A stretch of DNA of 6,243 nt from Acidobacteriota bacterium (GCA_020851835.1 JADZBZ010000093.1:1-6243), one strand, 5' to 3'. Numbered from the stretch's first letter, positions 1 to 6,102 are shown. Notes: a model not told the origin generated them from the letters alone. Numbers and translations are program-made.

Positions 1-2
1 GC

Positions 3-422
3 GCGGGCGGCTACTGGCTGACCAACCGGGACGATGACTTCAAGCTGGCGTACGGCGGCGCCGTGATCGAGTGGCTGGCGCGCAGCAACCACAAGATCGG
101 CTTCGGCGTACGAGCGTTGATCGGCGGCGGGTCGGCAACCCTGCCGCGCACGCTCGGCGACATCGTCAATATCGACCGCCCAAACTTTCGCGTCGAGCGT
201 CCGGTCCGCTTCGGTCGAGGGCTCGATCCGGGCACACGCATCGCAGTCCGCGACGACTTCTTCATCGCGGAACCCCAGCTCAACCTGCTCCTGAATCTGA
301 GCCGGAGGTATCGCGTGAGCTTCGGAGTCGGGTATCGCGCGATTGGCGCGGCGCCGGCACTTCGCGATCAGCTTCAGGGAGTCAGCGGCAGCGTGGCCCT
401 GCAGATTGGTGGCGGCCGGTAA
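3..422 (+). CDS. Outer-membrane beta-barrel protein, C-terminal part (5' truncated by window edge)
   Basis: The reading frame is open from the first bases of the window and ends at TAA 420-422. This gives the last 139 residues of a protein whose start lies outside. The visible part alternates polar and hydrophobic residues in short strands separated by Gly/Asn/Asp turns, for example KIGFGVRALIGGG, FFIAEPQLNLLLNL, RYRVSFGVGYRAI and GVSGSVALQIGGG. This is the look of the closing strands of a small outer-membrane barrel. The succession of a GG-x-IEW strand, a GFGVRALIGGG strand, an 'FF-x-x-EP-x-x-NL' strand and a final 'L-x-G-x-S-G-x-x-x-L' strand resembles hypothetical outer-membrane beta-barrel proteins of Bacteroidota and Acidobacteriota, recalled from memory. 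The C-terminus lacks the terminal aromatic residue typical of BAM substrates and ends in Gly-Gly-Gly-Arg. No specific function can be given. It converges on the neighbouring - strand gene with only 38 nt between stop codons. Confidence 0.7.
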   Translation, partial: AGGYWLTNRDDDFKLAYGGAVIEWLARSNHKIGFGVRALIGGGSATLPRTLGDIVNIDRPNFRVERPVRFGRGLDPGTRIAVRDDFFIAEPQLNLLLNLSRRYRVSFGVGYRAIGAAPALRDQLQGVSGSVALQIGGGR

Positions 423-448
423 CGTGCACCTCATGGGCCGGGGCGGGC

Positions 449-462
449 GAGGCCGAAGCCTC
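449..462. terminator. Short GC hairpin between convergent genes (possible weak bidirectional terminator)
   Basis: GAGGC (449-453) and GCCTC (458-462) form a perfect 5-bp stem with a CGAA tetraloop. It sits in the 38-nt gap between the convergent stops and touches the stop codon of the - strand gene. There is no T-tract on either side, so intrinsic termination is doubtful. Position is the main argument for it. Confidence 0.2.
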
Positions 463-2167
463 ACGGCCGAGACCCATCGAAACGACCAGACAGGACTGCC
501 AGTGCGGAACGCAGTTCGTCCAGCGCGTGTCGCTGCCGCTCGATCTCCCGCTGCTGACGCTGGAGCTCGTTCAGGAGCATCGGCACGAGCTTGTGGTACT
601 GCACCGTTTCAGCCTCGCCTGCCTGGTCGCGCACCACGAGATCTGGATACACCTCTGCCACTTCTTCGGCGATCAGCCCGTAGTCGAGAGGCTTTGATCC
701 GTCGGCGTAGGGCTGGATGTAGCGGAAGGCGACAGGCCGGAGCCGGAAGAGACCCGCGCTCGCGTCTCCCATGTCGCGGATGTCCTCCTTGGTTCGTCGG
801 GAAGACGAGACGGTGCCAAGCTGACCGTTGGAGTCGATGAGGACGGCGATGGCGCCAGACGTCCCGGGCGTCACGCCGCGAATGCCGCTGATGAAGGTGC
901 GCGTCTGGCTCTCGCCGATGCGAGTCGTCTGCGTCTCGCCCGCGATTCCCGGGTGTCCGATGGCGATGTTGAGGATACCATTCGTGAGGTTCCCGCCGGC
1001 ATCGCTGCCGATCGCGATGTTCCCGGCGCCGGTCGTGTTCGACAGGGCGCCCGAGCCGACAGCCGTGTTGCTGCCGCCCAGCATGTTCTGATTCAAGGCG
1101 TTCCGTCCAACCGCCACATTACTGTTGCCCGTCTGGTTGTAATACAGGGCGCCCGCTCCGAGGGCACTGTTGCTCTCGGCTGACGTCGCACTGTAGAGGG
1201 CGTACGCGCCGACGGCGGTGTTGCGGCGGCCAGTCGAACTGGTCCTCAATGCCTGGAAGCCCATTGCCGTGTTGGAGTCGCCGGTGATGTTCGAACGGAG
1301 TGTCTCCGTCCCCATGGCGGTACTGCTGAATCCCGACGTGTTTGATCCGAGCGCGAACATACCGACGGCCGTGTTGCCGCCACCCGTGTTGACGCCGAGC
1401 GCACCGCCACCCAGAGCCGTCACGCTCGGGATTGTGGAGCCCTGGCCGCAGGAGGGTACGCCACTCTCCAGGATTCCCGTCATGTAGGTGGCGCCACTGC
1501 AACTGGTGGTGAGGCGGCGCTGCACCTGTGCCGGATTGACGTCAGAGGCACCCACTGTGCCGTCGGCGATCTCCAACGACCCGACCCCACCCGCGGCAAT
1601 GCCGAGCATGACGTCGCCGCTCGTCCCGCCACCGGTGAGCCCGTTCCCGACCATCACAGCGGTGATGTCGCCGCCGCCACCCGCCGCAGACCCGCAGTCG
1701 ACACTCCCGTCTTCGAGCACCTCCCGCACGAACTGGTCGGACGGACAGGTGCCGCTCACGCGCCGTTGAAACGCGACGACAGGTCTCGGTGTACCAGCCG
1801 GCGATGGTGCGGCACCGAACCTCGCCGTCCCGGCGAGCCCGCCGTCGTCACTCCACGGCCCGGAGTAGTTGCCGGGCGCCAGCGTCGCGGTCGTGTGTCC
1901 GGCCCGGCCGTCGGCGCCAACCAGGTAGAACACCAGTGTGAACGTGCCGTCGACGTTGGGGGTCACGACACCCGCTGCCGGCACCTGGCCCGCACCGCAC
2001 TGGTCGTCGAACCCTGTGAGGCGATAGGCGGCGCCGTCTGGCGTGACCGTGAAATGGACGACGTTGCAGTAGGGCTCGAGCCGCCACGTGAAAGTGCCAA
2101 GGGTCTGTGCGACGGCGGCCGGCGCGATGCCGAGACTCAGTGCGAATAGCATGGCCATGGCACGCAT
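461..2167 (-). CDS. Secreted YadA-head-like repeat protein with C-terminal Peptidase_S74 (tail-spike intramolecular chaperone) domain
   Basis: This is a 568-residue exported protein. I chose the ATG at 2167 because AAGGAGG (complement of 2172-2178) lies four bases upstream and because it begins a clear signal peptide (residues 1-20, hydrophobic MLFALSLGIAPAAVA, cleavage near AVA|Q). The frame stays open to 2485 upstream, but that part is Arg-rich and overlaps the sigma gene. Residues 21-130 form a beta-rich domain with Cys34 and Cys57. Residues 134-160 and 216-242 are two copies of a QRR...Cys-x16-Cys module. Between them lies a Gly-rich DITAV...GLTGGGTSGDV segment like those in phage tail fibres. 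Residues 265-404 are head-like repeats. Residues 455-540 match Peptidase_S74, with SSRRTKEDI carrying the Ser455/Lys460 dyad and later DYGLIAEEVAEVYPDLV. Residues 528-559 look like a coiled coil. In known S74 proteins this domain trimerises the fibre and then cuts itself off just before the serine. There is no YadA-type membrane barrel, so surface attachment is unexplained. Confidence is high for the architecture and low for the biological role. Confidence 0.88.
   Translation of the reverse strand: MRAMAMLFALSLGIAPAAVAQTLGTFTWRLEPYCNVVHFTVTPDGAAYRLTGFDDQCGAGQVPAAGVVTPNVDGTFTLVFYLVGADGRAGHTTATLAPGNYSGPWSDDGGLAGTARFGAAPSPAGTPRPVVAFQRRVSGTCPSDQFVREVLEDGSVDCGSAAGGGGDITAVMVGNGLTGGGTSGDVMLGIAAGGVGSLEIADGTVGASDVNPAQVQRRLTTSCSGATYMTGILESGVPSCGQGSTIPSVTALGGGALGVNTGGGNTAVGMFALGSNTSGFSSTAMGTETLRSNITGDSNTAMGFQALRTSSTGRRNTAVGAYALYSATSAESNSALGAGALYYNQTGNSNVAVGRNALNQNMLGGSNTAVGSGALSNTTGAGNIAIGSDAGGNLTNGILNIAIGHPGIAGETQTTRIGESQTRTFISGIRGVTPGTSGAIAVLIDSNGQLGTVSSSRRTKEDIRDMGDASAGLFRLRPVAFRYIQPYADGSKPLDYGLIAEEVAEVYPDLVVRDQAGEAETVQYHKLVPMLLNELQRQQREIERQRHALDELRSALAVLSGRFDGSRP
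956..1375 (-). repeat. Tandem 17-residue (51-bp) head-type repeats, about eight units
   Basis: Residues 265-404 of the S74 protein consist of units beginning N-[TSVI]-A-[VMLI]-G-x-x-[AT]-L. Starts are at residues 265, 282, 299, 316, 333, 350, 367 and 383. The first six units are exactly 17 residues (51 bp), the seventh is 16, and the last degenerates into NIAIGSDAGG...NIAIG. The motif recalls the left-handed beta-roll of YadA-like adhesin heads, where xAxG motifs stack once per turn, although the classical Pfam unit is shorter. DNA copies have diverged while the protein consensus is kept, so this is an old duplication rather than an active satellite. Confidence 0.85.
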
Positions 2168-2225
2168 CGGGCCTCCTTGACTCTCATCGCGCCATCGCTC
2201 CGGCAAACGGATCGGGCCGGGCGCC

Positions 2226-2245
2226 CAACGGCGGATCACCCGTTG
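2226..2245. promoter_or_regulatory. Inverted repeat CAACGG-N8-CCGTTG, candidate operator
   Basis: CAACGG (2226-2231) and CCGTTG (2240-2245) are perfect reverse complements separated by 8 nt, giving a 20-bp dyad suited to a dimeric DNA-binding protein. The right arm shares TTG with the candidate -35 hexamer at 2243-2248, so an occupied site would block or modulate the promoter of the sigma/kinase cluster. No regulator gene is visible in the window. A 6-bp arm can occur by chance in GC-rich DNA. The overlap with the promoter candidate is what makes it worth listing. Confidence 0.35.
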
Positions 2246-2271
2246 ACCGGCGCCGCCCCGAGACATAGGCT
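2243..2271 (+). promoter_or_regulatory. Sigma70-like promoter candidate for the ECF sigma/kinase cluster
   Basis: TTGACC (2243-2248, five of six consensus bases) is followed by exactly 17 nt and then TAGGCT (2266-2271, keeping first T, second A and last T). This would place transcription start around 2278, 15 nt before the ATG at 2293 and 33 nt before the alternative ATG at 2311. No ECF-type GGAAC -35 element is visible, so there is no sign of self-driven autoregulation in the classical form. No comparable promoter was seen for the divergent gene on the other strand. Confidence 0.4.
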
Positions 2272-2292
2272 GAGTCGGGAGGGATCCGTCCG

Positions 2293-2895
2293 ATGTCGGA
2301 GGGGCGTGGCATGCGACCGGGCGAGCTGACGGCGCTGCTCCAGTCATGGCACGACGGCGATCGTGCGGCCCTCGACCGCGTGATGCCCGTCGTCTACGAC
2401 GAGTTGCGGTCGCTGGCAGCGCGCCACCTGTCTGGCGAGCGGCCCGGCCACACCCTCCAGACCACCTCCCTGGTACACGAGGCATACCTCCGCCTCGCGG
2501 GTCAGCAACATGCCGACTGGAAGAACCGCGCTTACTTCTTCGGCGCGGTGGCGACCATCATGCGCCGCATCCTGGTCGATCACGCCCGCCGCCGCGTACG
2601 TGACAAGCGGGGTGGTGGCGCCCTGGTCGTGCCCCTCGACCAGGCGGCCGAGCCCGCCGGACCCGCCCCCGACGGGGCCGTCGACGTCGAGGCTCTCGAT
2701 GATGCGCTCGACCGGCTCGCGGTGTTCAATGCGCGCCTGGCCCGCATCGTGGAACTGCGGTACTTCTCCGGCATGACCGTCGATGAGGTTGCCGAGGCGA
2801 TGAATCTGTCTCCTGGAACCGTCAAGCGCGACTGGACCGTTGCGCGCGCCTGGCTCTACGCCGAGCTTGGCCCGGCGTCGTCGTCCCGCGGGTGA
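2293..2895 (+). CDS. ECF-type RNA polymerase sigma factor (Sig-70_X6 / TIGR02999-like)
   Basis: This 200-residue protein directs RNA polymerase to a specific promoter set. The N-terminal part 'ELTALLQSWHDGDRAALDR', then YDELRSLAARHL (35-46) and ERPGHTLQTTSLVHEAYLRL (49-68), is the signature of the Sig-70_X6 subfamily. Region 2.3/2.4 follows at about 78-106 (AYFFGAVATIMRRILVDHAR, then a basic stretch). A linker rich in Pro/Ala/Asp spans 107-135. Region 4 (about 136-192) contains the helix-turn-helix GMTVDEVAEAMNLSPGTVKRD. The acidic DAED motif usual in ECF region 2.2 is replaced by Gln56-Thr57-Thr58-Ser59. Two starts are plausible. ATG 2293 has GGGAGGG 9 nt upstream. ATG 2311 has GGAGGGG 6 nt upstream, fits the usual family N-terminus and suits the predicted transcription start better. 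I give the longer form. There is no anti-sigma gene. The kinase gene follows directly, so kinase control is the likely regulation. Confidence 0.92.
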   Translation: MSEGRGMRPGELTALLQSWHDGDRAALDRVMPVVYDELRSLAARHLSGERPGHTLQTTSLVHEAYLRLAGQQHADWKNRAYFFGAVATIMRRILVDHARRRVRDKRGGGALVVPLDQAAEPAGPAPDGAVDVEALDDALDRLAVFNARLARIVELRYFSGMTVDEVAEAMNLSPGTVKRDWTVARAWLYAELGPASSSRG

Positions 2896-2956
2896 CGTGC
2901 GTGGCCACCTCCAGCCTGCCGCGCCTCTTCGACTGGCGACAGCCTCCGAGCTGAAC

Positions 2957-5467
2957 GTGCGCCCCGACCTCTGGCCACGCGTGATCGAGTTGATGCACCG
3001 GGCCCTCGACGTGCCCGAATCGGAGCGACGGGCGTGGATCGAGGCCCGGGCAGCCGGCGACGCGGAGGTCGTCGCCGAGGTCTGCCGGCTGCTCGACGCG
3101 CACGAGAGCGCGGGCCGGTTCCTCGACGTGCCCTTGATCGCGCAACCCGGCGCGGCCACCGCGGTCGGCGACGCCCTTCCGGAAGGCACGGAGGCGGAGC
3201 TCGGCAGCGGGAGGATGCTCGGCCCTTACCGCATCCTGCGCGAAATCGGTCGGGGCGGGATGGGTACCGTCTACCTTGGCGCCCGTGCGGACGACGTGTT
3301 CGACAAGCTGGTGGCCATCAAGGTGGCGCCGGGCGCGCTCGTGAGCGAGGCACTGCGCGAGCGCTTCAACCGCGAGCGCCATCTCCTCGCCGCGCTGGAC
3401 CATGCGGGCATCGCCCGCGTCATCGACGGAGGTGCCACCACCACCGGCCTGCAGTACCTCGTCATGGAGTACGTGGACGGGATGCCCATCGATGTGTACT
3501 GCCATGCGTGCCAGCTTGGAGTCGACGCACGGCTGCGGTTGTTCGTCGACGTGTGCCGGGCCGTCCAGTACGCGCACGACCATCTGATCGTGCATCGGGA
3601 CATCAAGGCGAGCAATGTCCTCGTCGGGGAAGACGGCTGCCCAAAGCTGCTGGATTTCGGGATCGCCAAACTGCTGGCCCGATCCGATCGCGCGCGCGAC
3701 CCGGGCGTGACGCTCGTGCAGGCGTGGACGCCCGAGAGCGCCAGCCCCGAGCAGGTGCGCGGCGAGCCGACCACCGTGGCCACCGACGTCTACGGGCTTG
3801 GAGCGCTGCTGTACCGGCTGCTGAGCGGCCGGCCCGTGTTCGATCTGAGCGGGTGTGACCCCGTGGAACGGGTGCGCATCATTTGCGAGGTGGAGCCGGA
3901 ACGGCCCGGCGCGATCGCCGCGCGGACCACTGGACGGAGCGACGACACGACCGTCTCTGCCGACCTCGGCCTGATCACGCTCAAGGCCCTGCACAAGGAG
4001 CCGGCGCGACGCTATCGATCGGCCGAGCAGCTGGCCGAGGACGTCGAGCGCCACCTGGGACATCGGCCCGTGCTGGCCGCACCCGATAGCTGGAGGTACC
4101 GCGCCCGCAAGTTCATTGGGAGGCATCCGGCCGCGACCGCGGCGTCGGCGCTGGCGGTGCTGGCGGTGCTCTCGGCTACGGCCACGGCGTTGTGGCAGGC
4201 GCGCCGTGCGGACCGGGAGCGCGACCGCGCCGAGGCCGGGCTCACCGATGTCCGCCGCCTCGCCAACACGTTGATCTTCGACGTGTACGACCGGGTCCGG
4301 AACATGCCCAACGCCACGCCGTTGCGCCAGACGCTGGTGGAGCAGGGTCTGGTCTACCTTGACCGTCTGGCCGTCGATGCCGGGACCGATCCGCAGTTGA
4401 GCCTCGAGCTCGCCGAGGCGTATCGGCGTCTCGCCGAGGTCCAGGGCGACCCTGGACAACCCAATCTGGGCGATCGCCAGGGCGCCCTGGCGAGCCTGGA
4501 GAAGGGGCGTTCCCTCCTCGCCTCGATCCGCGCTCGCCCGGCGGGTGCCGTAGAAGTGGAGCTGGCCGATCTGCGATTGCTCCGGCAGCTCGCGCGGGTG
4601 GTTCCGGCGAGCGACTCGATCCGGGCGCTCGCGCTGGTTCGCGAAGGAGTCGAACGAGCCGAGGCCCTGAGAAGCAGATTTCCCGAACGTCACGACGTGA
4701 TCGAAGCGCAGGCAAACGCATATTTCTCTGCGGCCCTGGCGGCGGAGCCGGTCGAAGCCCTTCCTCTTTGGACCAGCGCCAGCCGCGTGTTCGGCGATCT
4801 GGTCGGCCGGGTGCCCGACGAGCCCACGCACCTGCGCGGCCTCGCGCTCACCGAGAAGTACATCGGGGCCCATCACCATGCGGTCCACCGCCTCGACCTC
4901 GCGCGTGCCCACTACGAACGGGCGCTTGAACTGGACCGACGCGTCCAGGTCCTCCGTCCCGATGACCGCCACGCCACGATGGACCTCGCCTTCGACCTCG
5001 GGAACGTGGCCTCGGTGCTGTGGGAGGCGGTTCCGCCGGACCTGGTCAGAGTCGCGGACCTCTATCGAGAGTCGCTTGCGCTCCGCGAGCGAGCCGTCAC
5101 GCTCGACCCCCGTGACGTGTCTGCCCGTCAGGCCATGGGCTACGCCTTGGTGCAGTTGAGCGACCTGTCCCTCCAGCTCGGGAAACTCAATGACGCAGTG
5201 GGCTACGGACGGCGCGGGGTTGAGATATACGAGAGCCTTCCCGCGTCCGAGCAGCTTGCGCGGCGCGGAAGCGCGTGGCTCTCGCTGGGCAGGGCCCTGG
5301 GCGGAACGGCATCCCACACCGAGCAATGCGCGGCGTTTCGTCGGGCCGGCCAGTACTACACGCAGGCCGAGCAGGCCTCGCCCCGGGAGCGGCAGATGCT
5401 GCGACCCGACGCGGTTTCCGCAGCCGCTCGAGCGCTCGAAGCCTGCCCGGCACAGCCCCCCAGGTAG
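2957..5467 (+). CDS. Transmembrane Ser/Thr protein kinase with TPR-like C-terminal domain
   Basis: This is an 836-residue PknB/Hanks-type kinase, counted from GTG 2957. The short N-terminal helix region (WPRVIELMHRALDVPESERR, CRLLDAHESAGRFLDVP) is typical of the family. Kinase motifs are all present: Gly-loop GRGGMGTV (99-105 region), VAIK with Lys122, helix-C Glu140, catalytic HRDIKASN with Asp215 and Asn220, DFG with Asp233, TPESASPEQ (258-266) and DVYGLG. It should therefore be active. The usual Tyr of the TPEYASPEQ segment is Ser261. A basic stretch precedes one membrane helix (about 392-413). The remaining 420 residues lie outside the cytoplasm, start with the family motif 'RRLANTLIFDVYDRVRNMP', and contain TPR-like pairs near 479-520, 624-660 and 723-760. 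The start is uncertain. The frame opens upstream with TTG 2840 inside the sigma gene. GTG 2897 and GTG 2957 are candidates, and none has a strong ribosome site. GTG 2957 matches the family N-terminus. It lies 61 nt after the sigma stop, likely in the same transcript. The sigma factor is the obvious candidate substrate (inference). Confidence 0.92.
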   Translation: MRPDLWPRVIELMHRALDVPESERRAWIEARAAGDAEVVAEVCRLLDAHESAGRFLDVPLIAQPGAATAVGDALPEGTEAELGSGRMLGPYRILREIGRGGMGTVYLGARADDVFDKLVAIKVAPGALVSEALRERFNRERHLLAALDHAGIARVIDGGATTTGLQYLVMEYVDGMPIDVYCHACQLGVDARLRLFVDVCRAVQYAHDHLIVHRDIKASNVLVGEDGCPKLLDFGIAKLLARSDRARDPGVTLVQAWTPESASPEQVRGEPTTVATDVYGLGALLYRLLSGRPVFDLSGCDPVERVRIICEVEPERPGAIAARTTGRSDDTTVSADLGLITLKALHKEPARRYRSAEQLAEDVERHLGHRPVLAAPDSWRYRARKFIGRHPAATAASALAVLAVLSATATALWQARRADRERDRAEAGLTDVRRLANTLIFDVYDRVRNMPNATPLRQTLVEQGLVYLDRLAVDAGTDPQLSLELAEAYRRLAEVQGDPGQPNLGDRQGALASLEKGRSLLASIRARPAGAVEVELADLRLLRQLARVVPASDSIRALALVREGVERAEALRSRFPERHDVIEAQANAYFSAALAAEPVEALPLWTSASRVFGDLVGRVPDEPTHLRGLALTEKYIGAHHHAVHRLDLARAHYERALELDRRVQVLRPDDRHATMDLAFDLGNVASVLWEAVPPDLVRVADLYRESLALRERAVTLDPRDVSARQAMGYALVQLSDLSLQLGKLNDAVGYGRRGVEIYESLPASEQLARRGSAWLSLGRALGGTASHTEQCAAFRRAGQYYTQAEQASPRERQMLRPDAVSAAARALEACPAQPPR

Positions 5468-5531
5468 GCGGCACTTCCGCACAGTTCAACCCGTCGCCGT
5501 CGCCCTCCGGTCGCCCAAATCCCCGCCCTGC

Positions 5532-5563
5532 CGGATCGCACAGGCCCGACGGGCCGTGATCCG
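5532..5563 (+). other. Strong bulged hairpin between kinase and secreted-protein genes
   Basis: CGGATC (5532-5537) is the exact reverse complement of GATCCG (5558-5563). Inside these arms AC (5540-5541) pairs with GT (5556-5557), and GGCCC (5543-5547) pairs with GGGCC (5551-5555) around a GAC loop. This makes 13 base pairs with small bulges on the 5' arm only. No T-tract follows, so it is not a classical intrinsic terminator. It ends 44 nt before the next ATG. It could be an RNA-processing or stabilising element that lowers expression of downstream genes relative to the kinase, or part of a longer leader. The remaining spacer (5468-5531, 5564-5607) shows no convincing promoter. Confidence 0.4.
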
Positions 5564-5607
5564 ATCTCCTCGACGACGGCGCGATGAACGGATGAAGGCA
5601 CACCGTT

Positions 5608-6102
5608 ATGACCACTCCATCCATCGTCAGGGCGATCCGCGGGCTCGCTGTCGTCGTCGTCCTCGGGACGGCCGCCAGCGCCACGGCCCAACAGGCTCCG
5701 CCGCAGACACCGCCCAGGCCGAACCCTGGATTCGAGCCTCAGGCCTGTCGCGCGGTCATGGCCGGCACCATCACGCGAAAGGTGGGCAACCTGCAGAAAG
5801 GGCCCTCACGCGATGCTGGCATCCCACGGATACAAGTGCAGCTTCTCGATTCGAACGGCGCGCGCGTGACGCAGGCCCGCACCGATCGCGAGGGGCGCTT
5901 CGCCTTTCGCGAACTCTGTCCGGGCACCTATACCGTCTGCCCTGGTACACCCTGCCCGGCGGGCGCGCCGGGCGGATCGGCGCCGAGTCGCTACTCGCCC
6001 GCCACGCGGGAGATCCGCGTGCCACCGGCGTTGCAGAACGGAGTGGACTTCGAACAGCTCCCGCCACCGCCGCTCAAGCAACCTGACCCGGAGCGGCCAT
6101 GA
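5608..6102 (+). CDS. Small secreted protein with CNA-B / carboxypeptidase-regulatory-like domain
   Basis: This is a 164-residue exported protein. The ATG at 5608 has GAAGG (5594-5598) nine bases upstream and begins a signal peptide (1-27, hydrophobic LAVVVVLGTAASATA, cleavage near ATA|QQ). A Pro-rich stretch (30-41) follows. Residues about 50-113 read as one immunoglobulin-like beta-sandwich: 'AGTITRKVG', 'GIPRIQVQLLDSNGARVTQ', 'ARTDREGRFAFRELCPGTYTV'. The T-D-x-x-G-x-[FY]-x-F-x-x-L-x-P-G-x-Y motif is typical of prealbumin-like CarboxypepD_reg/CNA-B domains, which are structural or binding modules without enzyme activity. Four Cys (47, 104, 111, 116) could form disulfides outside the cytoplasm. 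The tail is again Pro-rich (PPPPLKQPDPERP). Its stop overlaps the next start in ATGA (6099-6102). It follows the kinase after 140 nt on the same strand, so it may be an envelope partner of the kinase's exterior domain (inference). No enzymatic function should be inferred from the family name. Confidence 0.78.
   Translation: MTTPSIVRAIRGLAVVVVLGTAASATAQQAPPQTPPRPNPGFEPQACRAVMAGTITRKVGNLQKGPSRDAGIPRIQVQLLDSNGARVTQARTDREGRFAFRELCPGTYTVCPGTPCPAGAPGGSAPSRYSPATREIRVPPALQNGVDFEQLPPPPLKQPDPERP

Noticed and set aside
461..2167. Prophage tail fibre or true trimeric autotransporter
   Set aside because: There are no phage genes nearby, the protein has a Sec signal peptide, and the YadA-type C-terminal membrane barrel is absent.
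2168..2220. Promoter for the - strand S74 gene (TTGCCG or TTGGGC as -35)
   Set aside because: Neither hexamer is followed at about 17 nt by a credible -10 element, so no promoter is claimed.
2168..2485. N-terminal extension of the S74 protein frame up to 2485
   Set aside because: The extension is Arg/Pro-rich, overlaps the sigma gene, and precedes both a strong ribosome site and a signal peptide at 2167.
2840..2956. Longer kinase starts (TTG 2840 or GTG 2897)
   Set aside because: The added residues have no family similarity, and the TTG lies inside the sigma region 4 coding sequence. GTG 2897 cannot be fully excluded because it directly follows the sigma stop.
2822..5482. An 886-codon open frame on the - strand covering the whole kinase gene
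   Set aside because: It is a mirror effect of strong GC3 bias. Its translation lacks any recognisable domain, while the + strand frame holds every kinase motif.
5584..5595. Three-codon leader ORF (ATG AAC GGA TGA) before the secreted-protein gene
   Set aside because: It is too short to mean anything by itself and has no leader-peptide features such as repeated regulatory codons.
5190..6086. A 298-codon + strand frame spanning the kinase end, spacer and secreted gene
   Set aside because: It is Arg-rich out-of-frame translation overlapping two well-supported genes, with no domain or start signal.
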